DNA of 64,000 bases. It comes from Arthrobacter sp. B6 (lineage in GTDB: Bacteria; Actinomycetota; Actinomycetes; Actinomycetales; Micrococcaceae). Location: positions 160,410 through 224,409 of the forward strand of contig NZ_KV467168.1 in assembly GCF_001663775.1 (NCBI RefSeq), in the 5' to 3' direction. Positions 8,598 to 16,399 of this stretch are shown here, piece after piece (positions within the stretch are counted from its first letter, which is position 1; every line of letters starts with the position of its first letter). A program made the translations under genes and the position numbers. Under the pieces are notes generated by a model that searched no databases, had not been told where the DNA came from, and was given only the letters and a program-made list of their open reading frames with translations.

Positions 8598-8629
8598 TTA
8601 TTTAGATTTTACGCCTAAAACCTAAATAA
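8598..8629 (-). promoter_or_regulatory. 32-bp A/T-rich inverted repeat upstream of the Fic gene
   Basis: Arms of 14 nt with one mismatch: TTATTTAG + A + TTTTA on one side, TAAAA + C + CTAAATAA on the other, around a 4-nt centre. It stands 30 bp upstream of the Fic start and stands out from the GC-rich surroundings. Position and symmetry suggest an operator overlapping the promoter, perhaps for autoregulation by the winged helix of the Fic protein. The protein-DNA link is inference. Confidence 0.6.
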
Positions 8630-9162
8630 TGGAGTCCTTGTTGCTGGTTGTCCCTGTGGCAGCGTACCGAACGGTCCGGTCGAAACCACAAGGAGCGGCA
8701 ACGTACAGGACGAGCCGAGGTAGCGAGTTATGCCCTGGTGAGGCGTTGGATCCCGGCTACTGCGGAGCTGCCAAGATCACTCTTGCTGAGCGCCTGCTGA
8801 ACTTGGAGGGCATCGGCCCAAACGTCGGTAGTGCTGACAGCCGCCCAGTTTGAGTTCAACAGCGTGAGCAGGGTTGTGTGGACCGTCCTTGCGTCGGCAA
8901 GTCCTGCGTCTACCAGACATTAGCTTCGGTAAATCACGCTTCGCCAAGCCCCGCAGGTCTTTCCTGACGCCTTGGCGATGTCACCTCGTCATAGTTGAAG
9001 GTTCTCCCGAGGTGCGGGTCGCCAGGTCCTGCAGGTCGGTCGAAGGCCCGAGCGCTACGGTTAAGTTGTGGCAAGCATCCGTTGACGGGTACTCACAACC
9101 GAGTGTTTGCCATCAGCAGCGAGAGCTTCCCGACTGCTGGACAAACACCCGAGGAGGTCGCC
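8630..9162. other. Gene-free stretch between Fic and VOC genes
   Basis: No ORF with recognisable family content or codon bias was found on either strand. Apart from the ribosome binding site GAGGAGG at its right end, nothing functional is recognised. Confidence 0.5.
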
Positions 9163-9549
9163 ATGACGGTCACTTTCAACCACACCATCGTCTACGCAAC
9201 GGACAAGCGCCGTTCGGCGGAGTTCCTGGCGAACGTGCTCGGACTGCCTGAACCCCAAGCCATGTGGTCTTTCATGACCGTGCCCCTCGACCAAGGAGTG
9301 ACCCTCGATTTCGCCACGGCAGATCGGCCCATCTCTCCGCAGCACTACGCCTTCCTGGTCAGCGAGGAGGACTTCGACGGAATCCTCGCAAGAATCCAGG
9401 CCCAGGGCATCCCCTACTGGGCGGACCCGGGACGGTCCCGCCCGCAGCAAATTAACCACAACGACGGCGGACGTGGCGTCTACTTCGCGGATCCTGACGG
9501 GCATTTCCTCGAGGCGATCACGCGTCCGTACGGATCGGACGCTGGATGA
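9163..9549 (+). CDS. VOC-family (glyoxalase/bleomycin resistance-like) protein
   Basis: 128 residues with the single beta-alpha-beta-beta-beta pair layout of VOC proteins. The N-terminus reads FNHTIVYATDKRRSAEFLANV, with the first metal-type histidine, and the C-terminus GVYFADPDGHFLEAITRPYG, with the typical PDGHFLE metal residue. The start at 9163 is supported by GAGGAGG 6 nt upstream; the in-frame extension to 8995 has no site and no homology. VOC enzymes include isomerases, dioxygenases and fosfomycin/bleomycin resistance proteins; the specific activity cannot be told. It stands alone. Confidence 0.75.
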   Translation: MTVTFNHTIVYATDKRRSAEFLANVLGLPEPQAMWSFMTVPLDQGVTLDFATADRPISPQHYAFLVSEEDFDGILARIQAQGIPYWADPGRSRPQQINHNDGGRGVYFADPDGHFLEAITRPYGSDAG

Positions 9550-9748
9550 AGTCCTCGGTTCGCTGGCGGTTGAGTTGCTGTTGGTCGTCAGCTTGGCGCA
9601 CCGCGATTGGCCTGCTCCATTGCGAGCAAAAACGGGACAATCCCGCCCACGGAGCTAACGTGCGGACTTCGTGACGTGCCGTCGGCAGCGCGTTTGCTTA
9701 ACGAAAGCTCCATTATCGACGTTTTTGAAGGGGCCCGGGGCTGGCGGC

Positions 9749-11158
9749 TTAGCCGTTGATGATTTGTGGGGTGCCGAGGGCTTTGAGGCCTTCGACGCCG
9801 AATTCGAGGCCGTAGCCGGATTGTTTGGCTCCGCCGAAGGGAACCCGCGGGTCCACGGCTCCGTGTTTGTTGATCCAGACGGTGCCGGCCTGGATCCGGG
9901 CTGCGACTTTCCGGGCTGCTGCGGGGTCGGATGACCAGACGGAGGCTCCGAGTCCTACATCGAGTCCGTTGGCCATGGCGACTGCTTCATTGACGGTGCT
10001 GTATTTGATGATGGGCAGTGCGGGGCCGAACTGTTCTTCGGCGACGAGGGGGTTGTCGTTGTCGATGTCCGCGACCAGGGTGGTGGGGTAGAAGTAGCCG
10101 GGCTGTTCCTGCGGAGGGTTGCCTCCCGTCAGGATGCGCGCTCCGGAGTGTTTGGCTGAGTCAACGAGGCGGTTGACGATGTCGAACTGCTGCTTGTTCT
10201 GCAGCGGGCCCAGCACGCTGGTCTCGTCCAGGCCGTTGCCCATCGGCGCAGCTGCCGCGACCGCACCGAGTTCTTCACAGACGGCGTCGTAGATGTCTTC
10301 GTGGACGTAGAGGCGTTTGAGGGCCGCGCAGGTCTGGCCGGAGTTGATGAACGCACCCCAGAACAGATCCTGGGCGATGGCCTTGGGGTCGGCGTCGGGC
10401 AAGACGATGCCGGCGTCGTTGCCGCCCAGTTCCAGGGTCAGCCGCTTGACCGTGTCAGCGGAGGATTTGATGATCGCCTTGCCCGTGGCGGTGGAGCCGG
10501 TGAACATGATCTTCCCGACCGCGGGGTGCCCGGCCAGCCGTTCGCCGACGTCACGGCCGCCGGAGATGACGCTCAGGAGACCTTCAGGCAGTTCCTCGTT
10601 GATGACCTTTGCCAGGGCCAGCACGCTCAGTGGAGTGTATTCGGAAGGTTTGACCACCACGGAGTTACCCATCCGCAGGGCGGGGGCGATCTGCCAGACG
10701 GTGATCATCATCGGCCAGTTCCACGGGCCAATGGCGCCCACAACACCAATAGGCCTGTAATGCAGCTCGGCACGGGTCTGGCCGTCATCCACGATGGTTT
10801 CGGCCTCCAGCGGGATGGTGGCGGCTGCGCGGAGCCAGGCCACACAGGAACCCACTTCGAAGCGGGCGTTGGGCCCGTTCAGCGGTTTGCCCTGCTCACG
10901 GGAAAGCAACCGCGCGAGGTCCTCAGCGGAACGTTCCACGGCATCTGCCGCCCGCAACAGAGCAGCGGACCGGCCCTCATGCCCCAGCCCCGCCCACGCC
11001 GGCTGCGCCGCGAGAGCGGCAGCGACAGCGCGGTCCAGGTCCGCAACACTATGAACGGGCGCCTCACCGACAACACCACCGGTCGCAGGATCGAGCATCG
11101 TCCTGGTCTCACCAGTGCCGCCGCTAACCGCGGCCAACAGTGCATCGTAGCTTTCCAT
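9749..11158 (-). CDS. NAD(P)-dependent aldehyde dehydrogenase, copy A
   Basis: 469 residues from the ATG that has GGAG upstream (identical context to copy C). ALDH signatures are intact: IGPWNWPMMITVWQIAPAL, FTGSTATGKAI, LELGGNDAGIV with the general-base Glu, and the nucleophile in NSGQTCAALKR (C277). It would oxidise an aldehyde to the acid with NAD(P). The protein differs from copy C at a single visible residue (Val for Ile in the RxPFGG motif). Copy C sits beside an amine permease and copy B in an aromatic-acid cluster, so arylacetaldehyde oxidation is the likely activity. Here it follows the sulfatase operon by about 160 bp, which may reflect where a duplicate landed rather than a role in sulfate-ester metabolism. 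Confidence 0.9.
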   Translation of the reverse strand: MESYDALLAAVSGGTGETRTMLDPATGGVVGEAPVHSVADLDRAVAAALAAQPAWAGLGHEGRSAALLRAADAVERSAEDLARLLSREQGKPLNGPNARFEVGSCVAWLRAAATIPLEAETIVDDGQTRAELHYRPIGVVGAIGPWNWPMMITVWQIAPALRMGNSVVVKPSEYTPLSVLALAKVINEELPEGLLSVISGGRDVGERLAGHPAVGKIMFTGSTATGKAIIKSSADTVKRLTLELGGNDAGIVLPDADPKAIAQDLFWGAFINSGQTCAALKRLYVHEDIYDAVCEELGAVAAAAPMGNGLDETSVLGPLQNKQQFDIVNRLVDSAKHSGARILTGGNPPQEQPGYFYPTTLVADIDNDNPLVAEEQFGPALPIIKYSTVNEAVAMANGLDVGLGASVWSSDPAAARKVAARIQAGTVWINKHGAVDPRVPFGGAKQSGYGLEFGVEGLKALGTPQIING

Positions 11159-11160
11159 GA

Positions 11161-11197
11161 TCACTCCACATCAGGTAGTTGGTTGCCCGGGGAATAT
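11161..11197 (-). pseudogene. Remnant of the last 12 codons of an APC permease
   Basis: Read on the minus strand the sequence gives YSPGNQLPDVE and a stop, the exact C-terminus of the permease at 36712-38241. The stop lies 2 nt before the dehydrogenase ATG, as in copy C. No other part of the permease is present. The remnant shows that copy A was copied from a permease-dehydrogenase locus like copy C. Confidence 0.75.
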
Positions 11198-11320
11198 GTC
11201 TGATGATTCTGTGCCTACTCGGTACCGGGCTTGCTAGTGGCAAAGAGCGAGTACCAGTTCGTTAGTGGGAATGCCGCGACCTGGTCCTCGTGCATCAACG
11301 GCAGCATTCCTTCTGCTGTC

Positions 11321-12904
11321 TTAGGCCGCGGCTGTGGGAGCGGTCCCTTCGTCGGCCAGGGCTGCCATTTCCTCCAGCATGACCGATGTGAGCCTGTTCT
11401 CCAGGTCGGCGTGTTGTGCCGAGCCGGCCAGGTTGTGGAGTTCATGCGGATCGGTCCGGTGGTCGTAGAGCTCGGCGTTTTCCGTTCCGAAGAAGCGGGT
11501 CAGGCGCCCTTCCGGAGTGATGACTGTCCTCATCCGTACCGGCCCGGGGAGTCCAGGCAGGCCGAAGGGTTGTTCCTCTTCCACCAGCAAGGCGTGGCGG
11601 TGTTCGCCGGTTTCGCCCCGCAACAGCGGGATCAATGAACGGCCCTGAATTCCGCGGAAGGCGGGTGCGCCGCTGAGCTCCAACAGGGTGGGCACCAGGT
11701 CCGGGCTGGACACGAGCGCGTCGCTGCGCCGATGAGTGCCGCCGGGCACCGCGATGACCAGCGGCACGTTGGTCACCGCCCGGTAGTGGCAGAAATGTTT
11801 CAGCATCAGTCCGTGATCGCCGAACAGATCTCCGTGGTCGCTGGTGAACACCACGATTGTGTCTTCGGACAGGCCCTGGGTTTCGAGTTCGGTCAGAATC
11901 CTGCCGATTTGTTCGTCCATGAGCGTGATCAGCCCGTACTGCGCCGCGGCGGCGTGCCGGTACTGCTGTTCAGTGGGCGCCCAGGTCATCGTGGGATCGG
12001 TGCCCGGCTCGCCTCGGTGCCCGATCATGTGCTGGATGTGTGCCGGTGACTTGGTGTGGTCCTGCTCGAAGCCGATCGGCAACTCGAGCAGGGCGGGGTC
12101 GTACATGGTGTCGTAGCCGGCGGGCGGTGAGAAGGGGTGGTGCGGGTCGGGGAAGGAGACGAACATGAAGAAGGGGCGGTCTTTGCCCCCGGCGTCCTTA
12201 AGGTGCTCCACTGCCTTCTCGCCGATGTAGGTGCTGGGATGGAGCTCGGCGGGGACTGCTGTCCTGTATACCTGGTCCCAGCCGGGGTAGAGGTTCTCGG
12301 AATGTTCAGGTCCGCCGATGACGTCGGGATCGACGCCGCGTTCGCGGGCCCAGTGCAGGTAATGGCCGCCCGGGTGGTCGCCGTGACCCACTACGAGGTC
12401 GACGTGGTCGTACCCGTAGTAATCCGGGGGCAACTCGATGAAACGTTCTTCGTGTGCGGCCCGGTCCTCCCAGCCGTCCCATCCGGATGTTTCCCGCCGG
12501 GCATTGCCGGCGGCGGGGTCCAGCAGCAGCGGATCGGTGGCGTTGATCTCCTGCTGTTGCTCCGGCTCGAAGTCCCACCCCATGTTCTGGTGGTGTAGCT
12601 TCCCCACGCCGATCGCGTGATAGCCCACTTCACCGAGTGAACGGACCAGGGTCCGCGACTGGGGATCCAAAGGGATCCCGTTGCAGCGCGTCCCGTGGGT
12701 TGAGGGCCAGCGCCCTGTAATGAGGCTGGCCCGGTTCGGCATGCAGGTGGGGTTGGCCACGGTGGCGTTGCTGAACACTGTGCCCCGCGCGGCCAGCGCG
12801 TCCAGGTTCGGGGTCTGGACAATGCTGTTGCCGCCGAAGCCCAAATGGTCTGCACGCAGCTGGTCAGCGATGATGAACAGGACGTTGGGACGCCTGGTGG
12901 TCAT
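11321..12904 (-). CDS. Type I sulfatase (Cys-type, formylglycine-dependent)
   Basis: 527 residues. The N-terminal metal motif NVLFIIADQLRADH (D14) and the sulfatase signature TCMPNRASLITGR are present. The signature is CxPxR with C54, the residue that a formylglycine-generating enzyme converts to the catalytic aldehyde. Later metal and sulfate ligands include FTSDHGDLFGDHG. It hydrolyses a sulfate (or possibly phosphonate) ester. There is no signal peptide, so it acts in the cytoplasm on an imported substrate. Its ATG overlaps the stop of the ABC ATPase by 4 bp (ATGA), tying it to the importer. The matching maturase is encoded at 19960-20931. The natural substrate is not identifiable from sequence. 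Confidence 0.9.
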   Translation of the reverse strand: MTTRRPNVLFIIADQLRADHLGFGGNSIVQTPNLDALAARGTVFSNATVANPTCMPNRASLITGRWPSTHGTRCNGIPLDPQSRTLVRSLGEVGYHAIGVGKLHHQNMGWDFEPEQQQEINATDPLLLDPAAGNARRETSGWDGWEDRAAHEERFIELPPDYYGYDHVDLVVGHGDHPGGHYLHWARERGVDPDVIGGPEHSENLYPGWDQVYRTAVPAELHPSTYIGEKAVEHLKDAGGKDRPFFMFVSFPDPHHPFSPPAGYDTMYDPALLELPIGFEQDHTKSPAHIQHMIGHRGEPGTDPTMTWAPTEQQYRHAAAAQYGLITLMDEQIGRILTELETQGLSEDTIVVFTSDHGDLFGDHGLMLKHFCHYRAVTNVPLVIAVPGGTHRRSDALVSSPDLVPTLLELSGAPAFRGIQGRSLIPLLRGETGEHRHALLVEEEQPFGLPGLPGPVRMRTVITPEGRLTRFFGTENAELYDHRTDPHELHNLAGSAQHADLENRLTSVMLEEMAALADEGTAPTAAA

Positions 12905-13812
12905 GCCGGCCTCTTGATCAGGGACAGGACGTCGGTGCGCTGGTGGGCAAAGTCCGGCAGGGAGCGCGTCGTGATCTGGTCCCTGGGGGCCGGCAGATCA
13001 ATGTCGATCACTTTCAGGACCCGTGCGGGTTTGGAGCCCAGGACGACGACGCGGTCGGCCAGGTACACGGCTTCGTCGATGTCATGGGTGACCACCAGGA
13101 TAGTCATGTTGAAGTCACGGCGGATTTTCAGGCACAGATCCTCCAGGTCGAACCGGGTCTGGGCGTCAACCGAGGCAAAGGGTTCATCCATGATGAGGAT
13201 CTCGGGCCGGTAGGCCAGGGCGCGGGCGATGGCGACGCGCTGCTGCATCCCGCCGGAGAGCTGCCATGGATACTGATGCTCGGCGTGCGTTAGCCCGACA
13301 GCTTCCAGTGCGCTGTCGCAGCGTTCCTTGACTTCGGCGGCGGGCAAGCGCATATGCCGCAGCGGGAGGACGAGGTTTTTCCGCACCGTGAGCCATGGCA
13401 TCAGGGAACGGTTGTAGTCCTGGAAGACCAGGGCCATCTCGGGCGGCGGTCCGCTGATGGTCCGGCCGTCAATTGCAGCGCTGCCGCTGGAAACGGGATG
13501 AAGGCCGGCCAGGCATTTAAGCAGGGTGGTCTTGCCGACGCCGGAAGGGCCGACGATGCAGACGACTTCACCGGCCTCGACGCTGAAGGTCAGGTCCTCG
13601 ATCACTGTCTTGGCGTTCTCGCCGGATCCGTAGGTCTTCGCCAGGTGCACCACATTGAGGCGCGGAACGGACTGTTCGGGGCTGTCTGGTTGCTGTGCCA
13701 TGGCTTTTTTCCTGGACTGGGGAGGGACGTTCTTGTCCGGGACGGAAGCATCCGGGGCATTGGTGGTTTGCATCGTGGGGTCCTGCTTCGGGGTGGAGGG
13801 TGTAGTTTTCAT
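12901..13812 (-). CDS. ABC transporter ATP-binding protein (SsuB/TauB/NrtD type)
   Basis: 303 residues. Walker A GPSGVGKT (residues 88-95), signature LSGGMQQRVAIARAL and Walker B ILIMDEPFASVD are all intact, with the short spacing typical of the nitrate/sulfonate/taurine family. An extra 50-residue Pro/Gln/Asp-rich N-terminal tail precedes the core and is unusual for the family. The start at 13812 overlaps the permease stop by 4 bp (ATGA); an internal ATG at 13701 with AGGA upstream would remove most of the tail. It energises the two permeases upstream and is translationally coupled on both sides. The sulfatase partner suggests the imported molecule is a sulfate ester. Confidence 0.9.
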   Translation of the reverse strand: MKTTPSTPKQDPTMQTTNAPDASVPDKNVPPQSRKKAMAQQPDSPEQSVPRLNVVHLAKTYGSGENAKTVIEDLTFSVEAGEVVCIVGPSGVGKTTLLKCLAGLHPVSSGSAAIDGRTISGPPPEMALVFQDYNRSLMPWLTVRKNLVLPLRHMRLPAAEVKERCDSALEAVGLTHAEHQYPWQLSGGMQQRVAIARALAYRPEILIMDEPFASVDAQTRFDLEDLCLKIRRDFNMTILVVTHDIDEAVYLADRVVVLGSKPARVLKVIDIDLPAPRDQITTRSLPDFAHQRTDVLSLIKRPA

Positions 13813-14585
13813 GCTGATTTAGCCAATCGTCGGGAGCCGATGTACCAGGCCAGGACTCTGCGTCGGACCAGGTTGAAGATCATGTTGACGGCGAAGCCAA
13901 TGACTCCGAGCAGCAGGATCCCGGCCCACATGTCCGCGATCATGAAGCTCTGCTGGGCCAGCAGTGTCATGGCCCCGATGCCTTGGGAAGAACCCAGCAT
14001 TTCGCTCGCGATCATCACGATGAACGCGACCTGGAGGCTTACCTGCAACCCTGAGAAGATCTGCGGGCCGGCTGAGGGCAGTATCACGTTCGTTATCCGT
14101 TCACGGCGGGACAGCCGGTACACCCGGGACACGTCCAGGATGTCCTGGTCTACGCTTCGGATTCCATCGACCGTGGCGATCAGGACGGGAAACAGTGCCG
14201 CCAGCGCGATGCTGGTCACGCGCATCTCCGTACCGAAGCCGATCAGCGAGATGAAGATCGGTACCAGCGCGACCGGTGGGATGCCGCGGAGGAAGTGAAT
14301 CAACGGGTCGATGAGCCAGCGGACGGTTGGAACGAGGGCGGTTACAAAACCGATGGTGATGCCTAGGACGGCTGCGATCGCGAATCCCGTGAAGAGGTTG
14401 GCCAGGCTCAGCAGGATGTCCGACTGGAAGTGCTGGAACAGCCACAGTTGCTGGAAACGTTCAAGAATGATCCGCAGCGGCGGGAAGAATGCATTCGTTG
14501 ACTGGTCGGACAGGACCCACCAGAGCGCCAGCAGGACCACGGGGGTTCCGGCGCCGATGAGTGAGTTACGTGCTGTGCGGTTCAT
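13809..14585 (-). CDS. ABC transporter permease (SsuC/TauC type), second subunit
   Basis: 258 residues with about six hydrophobic helices and the inner-membrane permease loop that docks to the ATPase (AARVYRLSRRER-like region, here ILDVSRVYRLSRRERITNV). The family forms the membrane channel of nitrate/sulfonate/taurine-type importers. Its start follows the stop of the first permease without a gap (TAA then ATG) and its end overlaps the ATPase start, so it is one translationally coupled unit. Two different permeases in the operon point to a heterodimeric channel; most SsuC/TauC systems use a homodimer. Confidence 0.88.
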   Translation of the reverse strand: MNRTARNSLIGAGTPVVLLALWWVLSDQSTNAFFPPLRIILERFQQLWLFQHFQSDILLSLANLFTGFAIAAVLGITIGFVTALVPTVRWLIDPLIHFLRGIPPVALVPIFISLIGFGTEMRVTSIALAALFPVLIATVDGIRSVDQDILDVSRVYRLSRRERITNVILPSAGPQIFSGLQVSLQVAFIVMIASEMLGSSQGIGAMTLLAQQSFMIADMWAGILLLGVIGFAVNMIFNLVRRRVLAWYIGSRRLAKSA

Positions 14586-15359
14586 TTAGTGCACCACTTC
14601 CCGGAATGATTGATGCCAATGCAGGGCCCGGCGTTCGGCGGCCCGGGTGGCTCCCTGGAAGATCAGGCCAAGTACCCCGAGCACGATAACCAGGGCGTAT
14701 AGCGAGGCGTAGTCCCCGCCGGACTGCGCTTGGTAGATGCTTTGGCCCAGGCCTGGGCCGCCTCCGAGGAGTCCTGCGACGACCGTGATGACGAGGGCGG
14801 CCGGGGCGGCAACCCGCATCGCGGTTCCGATGTAGGGCATGGCACTTGGCAGAACAACCCGGAACAGGATTTCGGGTGATTTGAGCCCATAGGAGCGTGC
14901 TGTGTCGCGGGCTACGGGGTCGGTGCCGTGGACGCCGTCTACCGTTTGCATCACTATCGGAAGCAGGCATCCGAACGCCACCAGGAACAGTGACATTTCC
15001 TGGGTTGGACCGAAGACCAGAACAGCCAGCGGCAGGATAACGATAGGCGGCACGGGCTTGAGGAACTCAAGCACCGCCAAGGTGGCGTACCGGACCGGGT
15101 CGAAGCTACCGATCAGGATGCCCAGCACCACGCCAGCCACCGCCGACAGGGCCAGGGCCAGGAGCGAGATACCTACAGTGGCGCCCAGCGATGACCAGAA
15201 CGCTCCTGTTCCGAGGGTGGTGAAAAGCGCTGCGAAGACTGTCGTGACCGGCGGAAGTGCCTCGCCCGCCACTTTTCCTACTGCCATGAGCTGCCACACG
15301 AGCAAGGCGGCCGCAACACCGGCGGCGCTCAGCAGCATCGGCTTGGTTGACTGATTCAT
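14586..15359 (-). CDS. ABC transporter permease (SsuC/TauC type), first subunit
   Basis: 257 residues, about six transmembrane helices, with the permease coupling motif around ARDTARSYGLKSPEILFRVVLP. It is clearly related to but distinct from the next permease. It lies 27 bp after the binding-protein gene and abuts the second permease. It probably pairs with it to carry the substrate delivered by the lipoprotein encoded upstream across the membrane. Confidence 0.88.
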   Translation of the reverse strand: MNQSTKPMLLSAAGVAAALLVWQLMAVGKVAGEALPPVTTVFAALFTTLGTGAFWSSLGATVGISLLALALSAVAGVVLGILIGSFDPVRYATLAVLEFLKPVPPIVILPLAVLVFGPTQEMSLFLVAFGCLLPIVMQTVDGVHGTDPVARDTARSYGLKSPEILFRVVLPSAMPYIGTAMRVAAPAALVITVVAGLLGGGPGLGQSIYQAQSGGDYASLYALVIVLGVLGLIFQGATRAAERRALHWHQSFREVVH

Positions 15360-15386
15360 CGTAAAGTTCCCATCACGGTTGCCGGG

Positions 15387-16373
15387 TCAGTCTTCGAGGA
15401 TGAGGTCCGCTGGGAGCTTGACCGGCTCCTTGAGGAATCCCAGTTCGGCCAACGCCTGGTTAGTGCGCTCGATGTCTTCCTGCTCGACACTTTCCGGCCA
15501 GTAGTTCTCGGCACCCGCTTTGACGGTTTCCAGCGGGGTCTTGGTGATTTCAGCACTCAGCTGCTGGGCTTCTTCAAGGTTGGCGTTAGCATAGGCGTTG
15601 GCCTTATAGATGGCTTCCTGGAACTTTTTCATCTGATCCTGCTTGGAATTGACGGTGTTGGCTCCTGCCACCCAGAGTCCGACAGCTCCTTCCTTGAAGA
15701 AGTTGATTCCGGGTGATGCCAGCAGCCGGTTACCGTCAGAAACTGCCTGGGAGGTGAAGGGGGCTATCAGTGATGCGGCGTCGACGCGGGATGAGTTCAG
15801 GGACTGCAGCGCCGAGGAAGGATCCAGGACCATCCAGTTGACCTTGGCGGGATCGCCGCCGTCGTCCTTGATGAGCTTGGTGACGGTGACCTCCATCTGC
15901 GCTTTGCGAGCCGGCACACTGACTGACTTGCCTTCAAGGTCCTTGGGCCGGGTAACATCCGAACCTTTCGGAACAAGGAGCCCGGTATCATCAACACGAT
16001 TAAGGTCGGCGCTATTGGCTGCACCCTCTTCGTAGCCGTCTGCCGCAGCAACAATCTTCAACGGGACATTTTGACTCAGGGCATTAAGGACGGGAATGGA
16101 CGGGGCGTAGGTCAGGTCAAGCTGGCCGCTCTGGGCCGCCGCAATTCCCGCCGGCGGGTTGGCGATAACGCTGAACTCGACGTTGAGGCCCTGTTCCTTG
16201 AAATAACCCTTATCGCTTGCGAGACGGATAGCCGCGTCGGAACCAATGCCAATGGTGCCTACTTTGAGGGTGGCTTCGCCGCCGGCTTCCGGCGCGGAAC
16301 TTTGTCCACCGCCGCAAGCGGTGAGCCCGAGGGAAATGACGGCGGCGAATGCAAGGGGAATACTGCGTCGCAT
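15387..16373 (-). CDS. ABC transporter substrate-binding lipoprotein (NMT1/SsuA-like)
   Basis: 328 residues. A lipoprotein signal peptide is clear: basic MRR, a hydrophobic core, and lipobox LTAC with C20, followed by GGGQSS. The mature part resembles the SsuA/TauA/NMT1 family (LKVGTIGIGSDAAIRLASDKGYFKEQG near the start). It should sit on the outer face of the membrane and hand its ligand to the two permeases. The family binds sulfonates, taurine, nitrate, thiamine precursors or aromatic acids. Co-transcription with a sulfatase and an amidohydrolase suggests an organic sulfate carrying an amide or cyclic amide, but that is inference. Confidence 0.88.
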   Translation of the reverse strand: MRRSIPLAFAAVISLGLTACGGGQSSAPEAGGEATLKVGTIGIGSDAAIRLASDKGYFKEQGLNVEFSVIANPPAGIAAAQSGQLDLTYAPSIPVLNALSQNVPLKIVAAADGYEEGAANSADLNRVDDTGLLVPKGSDVTRPKDLEGKSVSVPARKAQMEVTVTKLIKDDGGDPAKVNWMVLDPSSALQSLNSSRVDAASLIAPFTSQAVSDGNRLLASPGINFFKEGAVGLWVAGANTVNSKQDQMKKFQEAIYKANAYANANLEEAQQLSAEITKTPLETVKAGAENYWPESVEQEDIERTNQALAELGFLKEPVKLPADLILED

Positions 16374-16399
16374 GGAATACTCCTAGGTCTAGCGGATGG

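Larger units (their letters stand above)
9745..11197 (-). repeat. Duplicated aldehyde dehydrogenase block, copy A (inverted)
   Basis: Nearly identical to 38205-39657 in inverted orientation. The match covers the whole dehydrogenase gene, four bases past its stop, and about 37 bases upstream that encode the end of a permease. Differences seen include two bases giving RVPFGG instead of RIPFGG. Outside these limits the flanks are unrelated. Confidence 0.85.

Noticed and set aside
9745..11197. Insertion-sequence mediated transposition of the dehydrogenase
   Set aside because: No transposase, terminal inverted repeats or target duplication were seen at the block edges; duplication by recombination is the simpler reading.
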